64,000 bases of DNA, from positions 276,467 through 340,466 of the forward strand of contig DBUB01000004.1 of NCBI GenBank assembly GCA_002307725.1, in the 5' to 3' direction. Below the pieces are notes generated by a model. It ran no database searches. It had not been told where the DNA came from and worked only from the letters and a program-made list of their open reading frames with translations. The stretch comes from Alphaproteobacteria bacterium UBA1301 (GTDB taxonomy: Bacteria > Pseudomonadota > Alphaproteobacteria > Micropepsales > Micropepsaceae). A program made the translations under genes and the position numbers. Every line of letters starts with the position of its first letter. The first letter of the stretch is position 1. This document shows positions 8,048 through 15,156 of this stretch, in pieces.

Positions 8048-8946
8048 AGCGCCGGGTTGAGCAGCTGTTCCGGCAAATGCGGCAGACGGTCGTCCACCAG
8101 CTTACACTCTTCGGCATTGAGCGGCCGCTTGCGCGCAAGGCACAGATTGCGGTCGAGTTGCGCTTCGGTTTCGAGCCCGATCACCACACCGGCAATGAAA
8201 TCCTGGCCGCGGGCATAGGCCAGGCACAAATCGGCGGCATCCTCGCGCGCAAGATCACGCGCCAGTCCGGCAATTTCGGCGAGCACTTGGGCTGGATCGA
8301 CGCCGGCGATCGCCGGCCACAGCGTGGGATCACCGGATGCCAACAGGCCTTGCAGAAAAACCGAGCGGGCATGCACGACAACTTCAGGGCGCGCCGCGAG
8401 GCGGTCGACGATCCCAGCCTGGCGCCACCGCCAGTCCAAAAGATTGAACGGCAACTGGATGTGCTGCACGGCGGGACTAGCGAGTGCAGCGGCGGCTTCC
8501 GCCGGCGATTGCACCGACACACCGAGGCGGCGGATGGTTCCGGCGTCGACGAATTCGAGCAACCGCTGCCAAACCGCGCCGTTGAATTGGGTTATATGCG
8601 CGGCGCGATGCAACAACAGGCAATCGAGGCTGTCCTGGCGCAGCGCAGCGCAGGATTTGGCAATCGAGGCCTCGACTGCGGCCACGACTTCGGCTGGCGA
8701 CGCGCCATCGGCAAGCTCGCTCAAAGGGCTGAGTTTGGTCACCGTGAAAACGGAACGCCCTGACAGCGCTTCCCCGAGCCGCTCCTCGGCATCACCATAG
8801 GCGCGCGCGGTATCGAACTGGCGAATCCCGCGCTCCGCAGCATGGCGGACGAGAGCCAGCGCCGCGGCGCGACTCGGTTTTCCGGTGCGATTCGCGACGC
8901 CATAATCGAGCCCAAGTTGCACGGAGCCCAAGACGAATTCGGCCAT
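8032..8946 (-). CDS. Aldo/keto reductase
   Basis: A 304-residue TIM-barrel oxidoreductase. The active site is readable: FDTARAYGDAEERLG (Asp and Tyr), TKLS (Lys) and LLLHRA (His). The C-terminal part lacks the long loops of eukaryotic AKRs and resembles the short family found beside SDRs in bacterial sugar-modification loci. ATG 8946 is chosen over an in-frame GTG at 8973 because the barrel's first strand FVLGSVQLG starts directly after it. It is the first gene of the AKR-SDR-patatin operon. The substrate is unknown. Confidence 0.9.
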   Translation of the reverse strand: MAEFVLGSVQLGLDYGVANRTGKPSRAAALALVRHAAERGIRQFDTARAYGDAEERLGEALSGRSVFTVTKLSPLSELADGASPAEVVAAVEASIAKSCAALRQDSLDCLLLHRAAHITQFNGAVWQRLLEFVDAGTIRRLGVSVQSPAEAAAALASPAVQHIQLPFNLLDWRWRQAGIVDRLAARPEVVVHARSVFLQGLLASGDPTLWPAIAGVDPAQVLAEIAGLARDLAREDAADLCLAYARGQDFIAGVVIGLETEAQLDRNLCLARKRPLNAEECKLVDDRLPHLPEQLLNPALWPKK

Positions 8947-9163
8947 AACTGAGGTCCCAGAAGGGGCCGCCACGCTGGCACCACATGGTTAAGAAGCGCT
9001 TACGGGCGAGATCGGGCCCGGCCACAGGGCGGTATTGCGCCGCAATAGTCACAATTTTAGCTTTTTGGCCGCAGACCTTCGCCATAATAAAGTTGCATAG
9101 TATTCCAAGATGCGCGATGCGGGCGCCGCGCGGTGCTTCGCGCTACAGCTAGGTGAGGAATCC

Positions 9164-10444
9164 ATGAAAAAGAGTTTGTTGCGGGCCGCACTGGTCGCCT
9201 GCCTCCCGTTCTGCGCTATGGCACTGACCGTTGTGGTATCTCCGGCTCAAGCCGCCGACAAAGACAAGGCGGAGGGCCCAAAGCCCAGTAAGTCGATCAC
9301 GAAGCCTCTCAGCGAGTGCAAGAAGGCGCTTGATGCCAAGGACTACGCCACCGCAATTGCGAAGTGCAATGAAGCCAAAAGCACGGCGGATTTGACCGAT
9401 TTCGACAACTACCTGATCAACCGTTTCTTGGGCGTCGCCTATTTCCAGTCTAACGATCGCGTGAAGGCCGAAGAGGCATTCGTCGCGGTGGTGAAGAATC
9501 CGGCCTGCCCCCCTGAAGACCGCCAGAACCTGATCGGTCCGGCAATCCAGATCGCTTCCGAAGCCAACAACACCGCGCTGGTCGCCGAACTCGCGCAGAT
9601 CGCGCAGAAGGAAAAGATCGCCAATCCGGATGTCTACGGAACGATCGCGCAATCCTATTACGCCGCCAACGATAATCAGAACGCGATCCTCTATGCGCAG
9701 AAGGGCATTGATCTCGCCACGTCGCAGGGCAAGATCCCGCAATATGCGATCTACCAGATTCTGACCTTCTCCTATGACAAGCTGAAGGACCGCGCCAACG
9801 AGATGAAGGGCCTGACCATGATGGCCCGCGACTACGGCAAGACCGAAGACTGGAAGTATCTGCTCGATTTCTCGCTTGAGCTGCTGCCGGCCGGCAACAA
9901 GACCGCACGTGAAGTTGCGGCGCTCGACATCTACCGCCTGCGCCTTGTCGTCGGCGCCGACTGGTCGTCGTCGAACTTCCTGGAAGCCGCTGACGCGGCC
10001 TCGGCGATCCGCGCCTTCGGTGACGAGCGCACCTTCCTGCAGATGGGCATCGCCAAAGGCGTGTTCAACCAGGCCAAGGTTGCCCCGCTGGTCGCCAAGA
10101 ACGCCACCGACGCCCGCAAAGACGAGCCAATCCTGCCGCAGATCGAAAAGACCGCCAAGGATGGCAAATCGCTGACCAGCGTCGCCGAAGCCTATTACGG
10201 CTACGGCCGCTTTGCCGACGCCGCCCGCGTCGCCCAGTCAGCCATCGCTGCCGGAGGCCCGTTTGCCGGCGAAGCCAAGCTGGTTTTGGCAATGTCCCAG
10301 GTCCGTCAAGGCAATGAAGCCGCCGCTAAGCAGACGCTGACCGGCTTCACCGGCGACCCCGCTCTGGTCCGCGTTGCCGAGTTGTGGAGTTTGTATCTCA
10401 ATCGCCAAACGCCGGCGCCGGCGCCGGCGGCCGCCACGAAATAA
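9164..10444 (+). CDS. Periplasmic TPR-repeat protein
   Basis: A 426-residue exported protein: signal peptide MKKSLLRAALVACLPFCAMA with cleavage near SPAQAA, then a charged linker and a helical repeat array typical of tetratricopeptide proteins (CKKALDAKDYATAIAKCNEA, NRFLGVAYFQSNDRVKAEEAF, TIAQSYYAANDNQNAILYAQKG). The tail is alanine- and proline-rich (TPAPAPAAATK). GGTGAGGAA lies before the ATG. It stands alone between intergenic spacers and ends in a strong terminator. No catalytic domain is seen, so a scaffold or adaptor role in the periplasm is likely. Confidence 0.88.
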   Translation: MKKSLLRAALVACLPFCAMALTVVVSPAQAADKDKAEGPKPSKSITKPLSECKKALDAKDYATAIAKCNEAKSTADLTDFDNYLINRFLGVAYFQSNDRVKAEEAFVAVVKNPACPPEDRQNLIGPAIQIASEANNTALVAELAQIAQKEKIANPDVYGTIAQSYYAANDNQNAILYAQKGIDLATSQGKIPQYAIYQILTFSYDKLKDRANEMKGLTMMARDYGKTEDWKYLLDFSLELLPAGNKTAREVAALDIYRLRLVVGADWSSSNFLEAADAASAIRAFGDERTFLQMGIAKGVFNQAKVAPLVAKNATDARKDEPILPQIEKTAKDGKSLTSVAEAYYGYGRFADAARVAQSAIAAGGPFAGEAKLVLAMSQVRQGNEAAAKQTLTGFTGDPALVRVAELWSLYLNRQTPAPAPAAATK

Positions 10445-10459
10445 GTTTGTTCGTCTGAC

Positions 10460-10496
10460 CCGGGTGTCCCTTTGTTGGGGCACCCGGTTTTCTTTT
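10460..10496 (+). terminator. Intrinsic terminator after the TPR gene
   Basis: CCGGGTGTCCC (10460-10470) pairs with GGGGCACCCGG (10477-10487), with one G-U pair, around a six-base loop, followed by TTTTCTTTT. Confidence 0.92.
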
Positions 10497-10533
10497 GGCG
10501 CGCCCTTTCCCAATATCGGCGCTTGAGGGCCGC

Positions 10534-11082
10534 ATGTTCGCCTTCCTGCCGTGTCTCATCTTCTTTGTGATGGCGCCCTTGTCGGTGAGCCTGGCGCTGT
10601 GGCTGGCGTTCGCCGCCGCCTTTGCCATCGGTATCCGGGCCTTCGGGGCTCACCGCACGGTGCGGATTTTCGACGCGTGCGGCCTGGTCCTGTTCGGGGC
10701 GCTGGCGCTCTACGCCGGTTTCGTTGATACCGATTTCGGCGCCGCCAAGACCGGCCTGGTGCTGGAAGCCGGATTCCTCGCCACTATCCTGTGGTCGCTG
10801 GCCTCGCACCGGCCCTTCACCGCCCAATATCACTGGCTGAAAGGCCGGCATGACCCGCAAGTGGTGGCGCGTGCCCACATCCTGCTCACCGCGATCTGGG
10901 CCACCAGCTACGCCATCATGGCCGCGATCAGCGCCCTATCGGTGGTCATGCACCGCCTGATGCCGGGCTGGGCGAGCGGGCTGGGACTATTGGTCTTCGC
11001 GGCAACGCTTACCTTTACTTGGCAATTCGGCGTCTATATCGACAAGCGCGGCGGCGACGTTGCGCTGCTGCGGCGGAGATAA
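10534..11082 (+). CDS. Multi-pass membrane protein, unknown
   Basis: A 182-residue integral membrane protein with about five or six hydrophobic helices (FAFLPCLIFFVMAPL, LALWLAFAAAFAIGI, ACGLVLFGALALYAGF, AHILLTAIWATSYAIMAA, LGLLVFAATLTFTW). ATG 10534 is preferred over TTG 10495, which sits in the preceding terminator, because GAGGG precedes the ATG. It lies nine bases before the YciB-like gene, so the two are likely one operon. The family is not recognised. Confidence 0.78.
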   Translation: MFAFLPCLIFFVMAPLSVSLALWLAFAAAFAIGIRAFGAHRTVRIFDACGLVLFGALALYAGFVDTDFGAAKTGLVLEAGFLATILWSLASHRPFTAQYHWLKGRHDPQVVARAHILLTAIWATSYAIMAAISALSVVMHRLMPGWASGLGLLVFAATLTFTWQFGVYIDKRGGDVALLRRR

Positions 11083-11091
11083 GGAACAATC

Positions 11092-11673
11092 ATGTGGTTT
11101 CTCAAGGCTCTCGTACCGGTCGTGCGAGACCTTTTAGGGACGTTCGTTTTCGTCGCGCTGTTCCTCGCCACCGATAACATCTACATCGCCACCGCTTGCG
11201 GCATTTCCCTCGTCGTCGTCCAGACGATCTGGAGTCGGCTGCGGCAAAAACCGATCGGCGCCTTGCATTGGCTGAGCCTGGTTCTGATCAGCACATTCGG
11301 CGGCGCCACCATCCTGTTCCACTCGCCCTATTTCATCATGATCAAGCCGAGCATTCTGTGGCTGGCGCTTGGCGGGGTGCTGCTCCGGCGCGACTGGATG
11401 GCGCCGTATCTGCCGCCGATCGTCACCGAAAACCTCGACGACGCCGAGATCGTGCGCGCCGGTTATGCCTATGCGACGCTGATGTTCGTGTTGGCGGTGC
11501 TGAATCTGGTGGTGCTGTGGCTCGCCTCGACGAGGTTCTGGGCCGTCTACGCCCTGCTCGGACCGACGGTGGCGCAGGCCGTGCTGCTGGTGGTGCTCTA
11601 TTTCTGCTTCCGCAAACAGGTCATCGCGCGGATACGCCAGCGCCAAGCTCAGGCTGCGGCGCGGGGCGCCTGA
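11092..11673 (+). CDS. YciB/IspZ-like inner membrane protein
   Basis: A 193-residue protein with about five membrane helices. The central segment (TFGGATILFHSPYFIMIKPSILWLALGGVLL) matches the conserved core of YciB (septation protein A, IspZ), in which a helix with a K-P pair is typical. YciB affects envelope integrity and septation, and its exact role is unsettled. A second, more canonical YciB is at 63220-63771. The C-terminus is basic (RQRQAQAAARGA). It is second in a two-gene membrane-protein operon. Confidence 0.8.
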   Translation: MWFLKALVPVVRDLLGTFVFVALFLATDNIYIATACGISLVVVQTIWSRLRQKPIGALHWLSLVLISTFGGATILFHSPYFIMIKPSILWLALGGVLLRRDWMAPYLPPIVTENLDDAEIVRAGYAYATLMFVLAVLNLVVLWLASTRFWAVYALLGPTVAQAVLLVVLYFCFRKQVIARIRQRQAQAAARGA

Positions 11674-11750
11674 AACCGACAGTCCAAATTCCGTCTGAAC
11701 CGGAGGCACCTCGCAAACGGGCTTGCGGCAGCAACGTCATTATCCTATAA

Positions 11751-11790
11751 TTCGTTAGTTTCCTAAATAACAAATTAGGAGAAAAACGAA
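11751..11790. promoter_or_regulatory. 40-bp imperfect palindrome overlapping the hydrolase RBS (candidate ArsR/SdpR operator)
   Basis: The left arm TTCGTTAGTTTCCTAA (11751-11766) is matched in 13 of 16 positions by the inverted right arm ending AACGAA (11775-11790), around an eight-base AT spacer. The perfect inner core is CCTAA/TTAGG and the perfect outer core is TTCGTT/AACGAA. The right arm contains the AGGAG Shine-Dalgarno of the gene starting at 11790. It could be a repressor operator, a hairpin blocking translation, or both. The ArsR gene of this operon makes autoregulation plausible. Confidence 0.75.
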
Positions 11791-12737
11791 TGATCAGGCG
11801 GCTGGCAGCTTTGGGATTGTGTCTGGTACTCGGTATTTCAGCGGCCTCAGCCGCGGACCGCGATGTCACCATCGGCGAGGGTAAGCTGCACGGCACCTTG
11901 ACCCTGCCCGACGCGGGCGGGCCGGTTCCCGCCGTTCTGATAATTGCCGGGTCTGGCCCCACGGATCGCGACGGCAATTCGGCCGTGCCGGGCGTCAAAC
12001 CTGCTACCCTGAAACTGATCGCTGAGGGGCTGGCCAAAGCCGGTATCGCATCGCTGCGCTTCGACAAGCGCGGCATTGCGGCGAGCGCCGGTGCGATGGT
12101 GTCGGAACCGGATCTGCGTTTTTCGACCTATGTCGATGATGCCGTGGCGTGGGCCGGATTCTTGCGCGCCCAACCGCAGGTGCGCTGCGTCATTATTCTG
12201 GGCCATTCCGAAGGCGCTCTGATCGGTGCCCTCGCCGCCGCCAAGACCAAGGTGTGCGGCTACATCTCCATCGCCGGAGCCGGTTTTCCGGCGGGTGAAA
12301 CGCTCAAACAGCAATTCAAGGACCGCCACACGCCCGACGCTGCAATGCAGACTATCACTGCCATTATCGACCGTCTCGAAAAGGGCGAACTGGTTGCCGA
12401 TACACCCGCGCCGATGGCGGCGCTGTTCCGCCCGTCGGTCCAGCCCTATCTGATCTCGTGGTTCGCCATCGATCCAGCCCGCGCGATCGCCGGGGTGCAG
12501 GCACCGGTGCTTCTGATGCAAGGCACGACGGATGTTCAGGTCTCGGTGGCAGACGTCCAGCGTCTGGCCAAAGGCGCTCCCGCCGCCAAGCTGATGATCC
12601 TGGACGGCGTCAATCACGTCTTGAAACCGGCCCCGGCGGATTTTCGGGCCAATCTGGCGACCTATGCCGATCCGACACTGCCGCTGGCGCCGTCAGTGCT
12701 GCCGGCGATCATTGCCTTCGTGCAGGCGCGGCAATGA
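11790..12737 (+). CDS. Exported alpha/beta hydrolase
   Basis: A 315-residue protein with a signal peptide (MIRRLAALGLCLVLGISAASA) and an alpha/beta-hydrolase domain: oxyanion region VLIIAGSGPTDRDGN, nucleophile elbow GHSEG, acid region LLMQGTTDVQVS and the late histidine in DGVNHVLK. The GSGPTDRDGN start is seen in a widespread family of secreted dienelactone-hydrolase-like esterases. The substrate is unknown. It is the first gene of an operon with an ArsR regulator (ATGA overlap) and an SdpI protein, which suggests envelope or stress function. Confidence 0.9.
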   Translation: MIRRLAALGLCLVLGISAASAADRDVTIGEGKLHGTLTLPDAGGPVPAVLIIAGSGPTDRDGNSAVPGVKPATLKLIAEGLAKAGIASLRFDKRGIAASAGAMVSEPDLRFSTYVDDAVAWAGFLRAQPQVRCVIILGHSEGALIGALAAAKTKVCGYISIAGAGFPAGETLKQQFKDRHTPDAAMQTITAIIDRLEKGELVADTPAPMAALFRPSVQPYLISWFAIDPARAIAGVQAPVLLMQGTTDVQVSVADVQRLAKGAPAAKLMILDGVNHVLKPAPADFRANLATYADPTLPLAPSVLPAIIAFVQARQ

Positions 12738-13036
12738 GTGATGCGTTCGAAGCCTTGGCGCATCCGGTTCGTCGTCAGATTCTGCGGCTCCTCCGCGACG
12801 GCGCGATGAGCGCCGGGCACCTCGCCGAGCATTTCGACCTCGCCAAACCGACGTTGTCGGGCCATTTCACCGTGTTGAAAAACGCCGGTCTTGTCACCAC
12901 CGAACGCCACGGCACCACCATCCTCTACCGGCTCAATATGAGCGTGATGGAAGAAGCGATGGCGGCCTTGCTGTCGCTGATGGGCAAAGCGGAAGAAAAG
13001 GCAACCCCATGGAAATCCGTGCCCCACTCCTCTTAA
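12734..13036 (+). CDS. ArsR-family winged-helix autorepressor (SdpR-like)
   Basis: A 100-residue single-domain winged-helix protein: EALAHPVRRQILRLLRDG, recognition helix SAGHLAEHFDLAKPTLSGHFTVLKNAGLV, and wing TTERHGTTILYRLN. It lacks the cysteine box of metal-sensing ArsR proteins and matches the SdpR-type autorepressors that precede SdpI genes. Its ATG overlaps the hydrolase stop (ATGA) and its end overlaps the SdpI gene by 28 bases. It is the likely ligand of the palindrome at 11751-11790 (inference). Confidence 0.9.
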   Translation: MSDAFEALAHPVRRQILRLLRDGAMSAGHLAEHFDLAKPTLSGHFTVLKNAGLVTTERHGTTILYRLNMSVMEEAMAALLSLMGKAEEKATPWKSVPHSS

Positions 13037-13680
13037 GCGTCCTGTTGATCGCCGGCATGCTGGGGGTCAGCGCCTGGGCCTGGTCCGCACTTGGCGAAAC
13101 GGCCCCCATTGCGACGCATTTCGATTTCGCCGGACAGCCCAACGGCTTCATGCCGCGCGACAGGGCGCTCTTGTTTGTGCCAACCGTCGCCACAGTCATG
13201 GCACTGCTGTTTGCGGTGATGCCGCGCCTCACAAGCCGCAAAGAAGGCCTTGCCGCCAGTTCATCCGGCTATGTCACCGGCTGGGTCGGGACAATGATGC
13301 TCTTGTTCGTGGCGCATTGCGCGGTGGTCCTCAAGGCGCGCGGCTGGCAAGTCGATGTGCCCGGCAGCATGTCCATCGCCGTCGCCCTTGTCCTGATCGC
13401 CGCCGGTAATGTGTTGGGCAAAACGCGTCCCAATGCCTTCGTCGGCGTGCGTACGCCATGGACGCGCCAAAGCGATTATTCCTGGGACAAATCCAATCGC
13501 GCCGCCGGACGCATGATGGTGGTTACGGGGCTGGCGACGCTCGCAACTCTGGCGGCGGCGGGAAGTTCGACAGCATCCGTCGTGATGCTTACTGGCCTTA
13601 CAGTGATGGCGATCACGTCGGTCGCCCTTTCCTATTACTACTGGCGGCGCGATCCCGCCCGCCGTTCCGGCCGCGACTGA
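13009..13680 (+). CDS. SdpI-family membrane protein (DUF1648 plus SdpI domains)
   Basis: A 223-residue membrane protein with about six helices. The N-terminal DUF1648-type segment includes IATHFDFAGQPNGFMPR. The C-terminal SdpI motif follows: GKTRPNAFVGVRTPWTRQSD and WDKSNRAAGRMMV, the signature of SdpI, known in Bacillus subtilis as the immunity protein and signal receptor for the SDP killing factor that sequesters SdpR at the membrane. No SDP toxin (sdpABC) is near, so here it is probably an envelope-stress or regulatory SdpI. The tail ends in a basic RRDPARRSGRD. Confidence 0.92.
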   Translation: MEIRAPLLLSVLLIAGMLGVSAWAWSALGETAPIATHFDFAGQPNGFMPRDRALLFVPTVATVMALLFAVMPRLTSRKEGLAASSSGYVTGWVGTMMLLFVAHCAVVLKARGWQVDVPGSMSIAVALVLIAAGNVLGKTRPNAFVGVRTPWTRQSDYSWDKSNRAAGRMMVVTGLATLATLAAAGSSTASVVMLTGLTVMAITSVALSYYYWRRDPARRSGRD

Positions 13681-13885
13681 AGCTTCCGGAAAGATAGGTT
13701 TCGGATGCGGTGAAATCAGCAGCGGACCGGTCCTCGCGGTGCCATGGTTGCGCTTGCGCCACGGTCGCAAATCTTCGACATCGACCTGCAGGAGCTTAAT
13801 GAGCCCTTCGCCAAGACAGTCCTATATTGTGCCTCATGGATGACCGGTCACATGGTATTGGAAGGCTGGCGGCGTAAACTGAAAC

Positions 13886-14614
13886 ATGACGTCGTTACGA
13901 TGGGTAGCGGCGGCGAAATGGGAGCAGCGGGCTTATTCGAGTTCCTGCATTGCGGTGTATTCAACGAGATTGATCGCTCGCGCAGCGCTTTGCGCCTTTC
14001 TTGGACTGGCCGTCGCCGGATGTGCGGGACTGTTCGAACCATCACATCCCGACCCAGCGGCGCGCCTGCCCGCCTTGGAAAAGCGCATCTTCGCCCTGGT
14101 GGTCGAAACGCGCCGGAAGACCGACCCCAAGGCCCATGCTCTAGCGCTCGATCCCGAGCTCGCCGATGTCGCCCGCAAACGCAGCGCCGAGATGGCCAAG
14201 ACCAACTCCTTTGCCGGCAACGGCGATCCGCATGTGGCGGCGTCGCTCTTGATGGCGGCAGATGCCAAGTTCCAGGGCCTCATCGGCGAGAACGTCGCCG
14301 CCCAGCATTACACCCCGGGGCAGGACATCGACGTCGATGCCTTCGCCAGGCGCTTCGCCGAGAGCTGGGCCGCCTCCAAGCCCCATCTCGAGAACCTCTC
14401 CTTCGCCGATTACGACCGCAGCGGAGTCGGCGCGGCGGTGAATGCCGACACCATCTATGTCGCTCAGGTCTTCACCACCGATCTCGGTATGGGTGCCAAG
14501 ACGGAACAGGCCACGCCGGACGTTCAGACCGTACCCTCACCGCAGCAAGGTAAGGACAAGACCAAGGACACGGCCCTTAGGGGAGCCATCGTGCCCGGCC
14601 AGCCGGCCCAGTAG
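13886..14614 (+). CDS. CAP/SCP-domain lipoprotein
   Basis: Up to 242 residues. The lipobox LAVAGC places the lipidated Cys at residue 46 of this frame, so the real start is probably later: GTG 13955 or TTG 13970, giving LIARAALCAFLGLAVAGC. The mature domain is CAP-like: RRKTDPKAHALALDPELADVARKRSAEMAK, then GENVAAQHYT, AESWAASKPHLENLSFADYDRSGVGAAV and YVAQVF. CAP proteins occur as secreted proteins of unknown enzymatic role. A polar lysine-rich tail follows. The 200 bases before it show no gene. Confidence 0.82.
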   Translation: MTSLRWVAAAKWEQRAYSSSCIAVYSTRLIARAALCAFLGLAVAGCAGLFEPSHPDPAARLPALEKRIFALVVETRRKTDPKAHALALDPELADVARKRSAEMAKTNSFAGNGDPHVAASLLMAADAKFQGLIGENVAAQHYTPGQDIDVDAFARRFAESWAASKPHLENLSFADYDRSGVGAAVNADTIYVAQVFTTDLGMGAKTEQATPDVQTVPSPQQGKDKTKDTALRGAIVPGQPAQ

Positions 14615-14650
14615 GAAGAGGTCAACGGGAAGAGGCCAACAGGAAGAGGA
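14613..14650 (+). promoter_or_regulatory. Three tandem Shine-Dalgarno-like repeats before the DUF962 gene
   Basis: A 14-base unit AGGAAGAGGTCAAC (14613-14626) recurs as GGGAAGAGGCCAAC (14627-14640) and as AGGAAGAGGA (14641-14650), directly before ATG 14651. It starts inside the stop codon of the lipoprotein gene. The last copy is an ideal ribosome site, but the spacing to the ATG is only one or two bases, so the second copy may be used. Confidence 0.7.
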
Positions 14651-15016
14651 ATGGCGGAACAGGAGCACATCACCGATTTCGAGACGTTCTGGCTGTTCTA
14701 CCTACGTGAACACACTGATCCTAAAACGCGCGCGCTCCATTATTTTGGCACCGTCGTCGCCGTGGCCGGCATCGCCGCCTGTGTCGTCTTGGGCAAGCCA
14801 TGGTTTTTGCTCGCTGTTCCGGTCGCCGCCTACGGTCCGGCCTGGGCCGCCCACTTCTTCATCGAGAAGAATCAGCCCGCCACCTTCAGCTATCCGCTGT
14901 GGTCCTTCGCCGCCGATTTTCGGATGACTTTTGCGTGGGTTACCGGCCAGATCGAGGCCGATCTGGCGCGCGCCGGCGTCAAAACCTCCAAGGCGCCAAA
15001 CCGTCGTCAGCGCTAA
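14651..15016 (+). CDS. DUF962 (Mpo1-like) membrane protein
   Basis: A 121-residue protein with the DUF962 signature: FWLFYLREHTDPKTRALHYFGT, helices VVAVAGIAACVVLG and WFLLAVPVAAYGPAWAAHFFIEKNQPATFSYPLWS, then FRMTF. The conserved histidines lie in EHTDP, LHYFG and AHFFIEKN. Yeast Mpo1 of this family is an Fe(II)-dependent dioxygenase acting on 2-hydroxy fatty acids from phytosphingosine. In alphaproteobacteria that make sphingolipids the family is plausible, but a substrate cannot be inferred here. Confidence 0.88.
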   Translation: MAEQEHITDFETFWLFYLREHTDPKTRALHYFGTVVAVAGIAACVVLGKPWFLLAVPVAAYGPAWAAHFFIEKNQPATFSYPLWSFAADFRMTFAWVTGQIEADLARAGVKTSKAPNRRQR

Positions 15017-15156
15017 CGGAGTCTTAATTCCTCTGAGCCGATTCTACCGTTAAGGGTCACGGGGAAAACCGTGCGCCTCCATTGCGACCGCATTCCTTTA
15101 CACCACATGTGGGTACCAGTACTTTATGTGGGGGAGGAACCGCTACGAGAGACGAA

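Noticed and set aside
12458..12733. Longer start for the ArsR protein
   Set aside because: It lies inside the hydrolase gene; the ATGA overlap at 12734 gives a standard-length winged helix.
13744..14553. 269-residue frame around the CAP lipoprotein
   Set aside because: Arginine-rich shadow of the CAP gene, no ribosome site.
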